From contig NZ_BDAG01000034.1 in the NCBI RefSeq assembly GCF_002091715.1, forward strand, positions 22,592 to 86,591: DNA of 64,000 bases, written 5' to 3'. Every line of letters begins with the position of its first letter. Within the stretch, counting starts at the first letter, position 1. Position numbers and translations under genes: made by a program. The DNA comes from Pseudomonas migulae NBRC 103157 (GTDB lineage Bacteria; Pseudomonadota; Gammaproteobacteria; Pseudomonadales; Pseudomonadaceae). Under the pieces are notes generated by a model. That model was not told the origin of the DNA, did not search any database, and saw only the letters and a program-made list of their open reading frames with translations. This document shows, piece after piece, positions 61,158 to 64,000 of this stretch.

Positions 61158-62009
61158 ATGTACAAAGACTATCCGGCGGCTTATCAAGTCAGCAAAGGCT
61201 CGGCGTTGCAGGTGGACAAAGCCTTTTACGAACGGATCCGCGACAGCAAGGACCGTCGCACGTTGATCGAGCAGTTCGAAGTGCCGATCCGCACCGGTCG
61301 TGCCTGGAAAGTCCCGGCCGGACACGTGTTTCGCGTGACCACGCCGGTCGGCCCGCAAGTCGGCGATTTCAACGTCTGGAACGCCAACGATCCGCGTGAA
61401 CGCTTGTGGGCGGCGCGAACCCGGCAGTTGCAGGGGGCGCACGTCAGCACCCATGACCGACTCTGGTCGAACCTGCCTTTTTTACGGCCGCTGGTGACCA
61501 TCACCGATGACAGTCTGGCCGATTACGGCATCGACGAACATGGCGGTCGCCTGCACGACTTGCTGGGCACTCGCTGCGATCCTTACGTGAACAAAATGCT
61601 CACCGGCGAAGACTTCCATCATCACTGCCACTCGAACCTGACACGTGCCGTGTTGCCCCATGGCTTGACTGAGTTCGACGTGCATGACGTGCTGAACATT
61701 TTCCAGTGCACGGGGCTCAACCACGACGACATGTACTTCATGAAAGCCTGTCCGGCGCAGAAGGGCGATTACCTGGAGTTTTTTGCCGAGATCGATTTGC
61801 TGTGTGCGCTGTCGACCTGTCCGGGAGGCGATCTGTCGCTGGCCATGTGGGGGCCGGATGCGCAGGACCCACTCAGCGTGTGTCGCCCGTTGGGGGTGGA
61901 GATTTACAGGGTGGAGGATTCGTTGCTGGAAGGCTGGAGCCAACCGGAGCGTGCGGCCTACAAAGGGCTGCATGGCTTGCACATCGCCAAGGCCGATTGG
62001 GAGAAGTAA
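61158..62009 (+). CDS. Urea carboxylase-associated family protein (DUF1989)
   Basis: The 283-residue protein is a DUF1989 member, the type found beside urea carboxylase and allophanate hydrolase. Recognisable blocks are PIRTGRAWKVPAGHVFRVTTPVGPQVGDFNVWNANDPRE near residues 45-83 and DDMYFMKACPAQKGDYLEFFAEIDLLCALSTCPGGDLS near residues 194-231. A role in metabolism of urea-like or amine compounds is suggested by family context. No urea carboxylase is in the window. It follows the GntR gene by 15 bp and ends before a REPIN. Confidence 0.87.
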   Translation: MYKDYPAAYQVSKGSALQVDKAFYERIRDSKDRRTLIEQFEVPIRTGRAWKVPAGHVFRVTTPVGPQVGDFNVWNANDPRERLWAARTRQLQGAHVSTHDRLWSNLPFLRPLVTITDDSLADYGIDEHGGRLHDLLGTRCDPYVNKMLTGEDFHHHCHSNLTRAVLPHGLTEFDVHDVLNIFQCTGLNHDDMYFMKACPAQKGDYLEFFAEIDLLCALSTCPGGDLSLAMWGPDAQDPLSVCRPLGVEIYRVEDSLLEGWSQPERAAYKGLHGLHIAKADWEK

Positions 62010-62015
62010 GAGCAA

Positions 62016-62084
62016 AAAGATCGCAGCCTTCGGCAGCTCCTACGTTGTTTGCCCTGTAGGAGCTGCCGGAGGCTGCGATCTTTT
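62016..62084. repeat. REPIN (family C, core GCAGCCTTCGGCAGCTCC)
   Basis: AAAAGATCGCAGCC...TCCTAC (62016-62043) and GTAGGAGCTGCC...GATCTTTT (62056-62084) are nearly perfect complements around 12 bp. This is a third REP family; a half-copy (GATCAAAAGATCGCAGCTAC, 27671-27690) lies after rmuC. Confidence 0.85.
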
Positions 62085-62087
62085 GAT

Positions 62088-62255
62088 CTAGCGGTCCTGC
62101 GCATCCTTGGCATCCGCTTGCGCATTGCGTTCAGCGACGCGTTTACGTTGCTCTTCGGTCAGCTCGACCTTGTTGGCGGTGTCACGCAGCATCATCAAAC
62201 CACCCACGATCGAGCCGATTGCAACGACCAGAATCAACCAGGCATACCAGGGCAT
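62088..62255 (-). CDS. DUF2897 small membrane protein
   Basis: The 55-residue protein has one transmembrane helix (MPWYAWLILVVAIGSIVGGLMML) and a charged tail ELTEEQRKRVAERNAQADAKDAQDR, as in DUF2897. GGAG lies seven bases upstream of the ATG; the frame opens 20 codons earlier without a site. Function unknown. It lies between a REPIN and the ethanolamine permease gene on the same strand. Confidence 0.82.
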   Translation of the reverse strand: MPWYAWLILVVAIGSIVGGLMMLRDTANKVELTEEQRKRVAERNAQADAKDAQDR

Positions 62256-62381
62256 AAAGGCTCTCCTTGAGGGCAGGCCGGCTGACGGGTTTCGCCAACC
62301 GATCGTGCATACCACTTTGAGCGATTCAGTTTCGCAGTGGTTCCATTCTATGCCTGATCTGCCCGCAACACCTGCTGCGAT

Positions 62382-63746
62382 TCAGAGGCCTGTCAGCATC
62401 GCATCCGCCGGCGCATCGGCGCGCAATTGCGCCGTCAGCATGAAGTACACGAAACCCGCCGCCATGAAACCGAGGAAAATCAACCCGATCAATGTGTTGA
62501 ACCAGGCCATCGCCACCAGGCACACCACCGCCAGCACCAATGCAATGAACGGCACCAGCGGGTAGCACGGCGCGCGGAATGTGCGTTCCAGGTTCGGTTC
62601 GGTTTTACGCAGTTTGAACAGGCTGAGCATGCTCATGATGTACATCACGATTGCGCCGAACACCGCCATGGTGATCATTGCCGCCGTCAGCGTCATGCCG
62701 CCCAGGTTGATCAAACCGTCGCTGTAGATTGCCGCGATGCCAATCACGCCCCCGGCGATGATCGCCCGGTGTGGCGTCTGGAAACGCGAGAGTTTGGCCA
62801 GCGATGCCGGCAGATATCCGGCACGGGCGAGGGCGAAGAACTGCCGCGAGTAGCCGAGGATGATCCCGTGGAAACTCGCCACCAGGCCGAACAGGCCGAT
62901 CCACACCAGCATGTGCAACCAGCCGGAGCTTTCGCCGACCACGGTTTTCATTGCTTGTGGCAGTGGGTCGTTGATGTTCGACAGGGTGCGCCAGTCGCCG
63001 ACGCCGCCCGCAAAGAACATCACGCCCATGGCCAAAAGCACCAAGGTCAGAATGCCGCTGATGTACGCCTTCGGAATCGTGCGTTTCGGGTCCTTGGCTT
63101 CTTCGGCGGCCATGGCTGCACCTTCGATGGCCAGGAAGAACCAGATCGCGAATGGAATCGCCGCAAACATCCCGGCAATCGCCGGTGCGCCGAACACATC
63201 GGAACCGGCCCAGCCATTGAGCGCAAAGTTGCTGAAGCTGAACGCCGGCGCCACCACGCCCATGAACACCAGCAACTCGGCGACTGCCAGGACGCAGACC
63301 ACCAGCTCGAATGTCGCCGCCAGTTTCACGCCGAGGATGTTCAGGCCCATGAACACAATGTAGGCGCCGACCGCCGCGTGCTTCGGATCGAGTGCCGGGA
63401 ACTGCACGTTCAGGTACGCGCCGATGGCCAGGGCAATGGCCGGTGGGGCGAAGACGAATTCGATCAGCGTCGCCAATCCGGCGATCAATCCGCCTTTCTC
63501 GCCAAAGGCGCGGCGGCTGTAGGCAAAGGGGCCACCTGCGTGGGGAATGGCGGTGGTCAGCTCGGTGAAACTGAAGATGAAGCAGGTGTACATGGTGGCG
63601 ACCATGAAGGAGGTCACCAGAAATCCAAGTGTCCCGGCCACGCCCCAGCCGTAACTCCAGCCGAAATACTCACCGGAAATCACCAGTCCGACTGCAATGC
63701 CCCACAGGTGCAGCGTGCCCAGAGTGGGTTTGAGTTGTGTGTTCAT
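62382..63746 (-). CDS. eat: Ethanolamine permease (APC superfamily)
   Basis: The 454-residue transporter has twelve helices and the ethanolamine permease pattern: TLHLWGIAVGLVISGEYFGWSYGWGVAGTLGF at residues 11-42, HAGGPFAYSRRAFGEKGG near residue 70, and EFVFAPPAIALAIGAYLN. It imports ethanolamine as a nitrogen or carbon source in the inner membrane. Ethanolamine ammonia-lyase genes are not in the window. A sigma-54-type promoter match lies 44 bp upstream (63790-63805), and AGGGAG serves as ribosome site. Confidence 0.9.
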   Translation of the reverse strand: MNTQLKPTLGTLHLWGIAVGLVISGEYFGWSYGWGVAGTLGFLVTSFMVATMYTCFIFSFTELTTAIPHAGGPFAYSRRAFGEKGGLIAGLATLIEFVFAPPAIALAIGAYLNVQFPALDPKHAAVGAYIVFMGLNILGVKLAATFELVVCVLAVAELLVFMGVVAPAFSFSNFALNGWAGSDVFGAPAIAGMFAAIPFAIWFFLAIEGAAMAAEEAKDPKRTIPKAYISGILTLVLLAMGVMFFAGGVGDWRTLSNINDPLPQAMKTVVGESSGWLHMLVWIGLFGLVASFHGIILGYSRQFFALARAGYLPASLAKLSRFQTPHRAIIAGGVIGIAAIYSDGLINLGGMTLTAAMITMAVFGAIVMYIMSMLSLFKLRKTEPNLERTFRAPCYPLVPFIALVLAVVCLVAMAWFNTLIGLIFLGFMAAGFVYFMLTAQLRADAPADAMLTGL

Positions 63747-63789
63747 CGTTTGCTCCCTGAACGGTTTGTAAAGCTCGGGGGAGGGCGTG

Positions 63790-63805
63790 TGCAGTGGGCG
63801 TGCCA
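63790..63805 (-). promoter_or_regulatory. Sigma-54 promoter candidate for the ethanolamine permease
   Basis: On the minus strand TGGCACGCCCACTGCA matches the -24/-12 consensus TGGCACG-N4-TTGCA with one change. A start near 63780 gives a leader of about 34 bases to the permease ATG at 63746. Sigma-54 promoters fit nitrogen-source transport. An enhancer-binding activator would be required. Confidence 0.65.
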
Positions 63806-63916
63806 GTGTTGTGGTGGCAGTCGTAAAGCGTAAAAAGGTGTCGTATCGGGGATGTTTGCCACCGAATTACCGTTTTTTGTGCGCCAGTTGAGGGCGTTGT
63901 CGTCTGTTCTGCCGCC

Positions 63917-64000
63917 ATCGCGAGCAAGCCCGCTCCCACATTTGATTGGCGTCGAACACCCAATCTATGTTCGCTGGAAACCAAATGTGGGAGCGGGTTT
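63917..64000. repeat. REPIN (family A) cut by window edge
   Basis: ATCGCGAGCAAGCCCGCTCC at 63917 and CCAAATGTGGGAGCGGGTTT at 63981-64000 form the start of an inverted pair; the second arm runs beyond the window. Confidence 0.85.

Overview
The window looks like chromosome from a Pseudomonas of the fluorescens group. Four things point there: the GC-rich coding style, the fused tyrA-aroA gene inside serC-pheA-hisC-tyrA/aroA-cmk-rpsA-ihfB, the purN-purM-DUF2066-perM-hda order, and a dozen short intergenic palindromes of the Pseudomonas REP/REPIN type. No rRNA, tRNA, CRISPR, IS element or phage gene was seen. Most of the window is conserved core genome with small accessory insertions.

Region by region. 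1-8.1 kb: a DUF3108 protein (cut by the left edge), purN and purM on the minus strand; a secreted DUF2066 protein, a PerM/AI-2E family membrane protein, hda, two NlpC/P60 lipoproteins and an O-methyltransferase on the plus strand. 8.2-10.2 kb: a PQQ-type sugar dehydrogenase lipoprotein and an unknown protein on the minus strand. 10.35-19.7 kb: a cobalamin riboswitch followed by a ten-gene late-B12 operon (cobO-cobB-bluB-cobD-cobC-cobQ-cobU-cobT-phosphatase-cobS), mostly joined by 4-bp stop/start overlaps but interrupted by REPINs, one of which forms the 3' end of cobB. 19.8-22.3 kb: a MarR regulator and its probable target MFS pump, a 40-residue membrane peptide and a periplasmic glutathione peroxidase. 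22.4-24.9 kb: a FadL-type porin and two small proteins on the minus strand. 24.8-25.8 kb: almost 1 kb with no convincing gene. 25.8-31.2 kb: a Sel1-like protein, rmuC and a transporter-coupled hybrid histidine kinase. 31.4-38 kb: TetR/MFS pair, cupin, TDT transporter, an MFS-acyltransferase fusion and a diguanylate cyclase.

38.2-43.1 kb: yciK-like SDR, mupP, ubiG and an MTA/SAH deaminase-type hydrolase on the minus strand, divergent from mtnA. 43.2-55.6 kb: gyrA, then serC-pheA-hisC-tyrA/aroA-cmk-rpsA (serine, phenylalanine, histidine, tyrosine and chorismate synthesis leading into ribosomal protein S1), a small lipoprotein, ihfB and a LapA-domain protein. 55.7-57.5 kb is the site that in many pseudomonads carries the O-antigen cluster between ihfB and comEA; here only one inverted, lower-GC WbpL/WecA-type transferase is present. 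57.6-60.3 kb: an SDR, a second KAS II-type synthase and a TetR regulator. 60.4-64 kb: a GntR regulator with a palindromic operator, a DUF1989 protein, a DUF2897 peptide and an ethanolamine permease preceded by a strong sigma-54 promoter match; the window ends inside a REPIN.

The most informative non-gene signals are the REPIN at the cobB/bluB junction, matched 16-bp palindromes before the marR and MFS genes with an apparently leaderless marR, a promoter-plus-terminator unit between the two NlpC/P60 genes that may be a small RNA or attenuator, the collapsed O-antigen locus, and perfect palindromes upstream of the GntR and GGDEF genes. I found no clear evidence of an entirely new multi-gene system.
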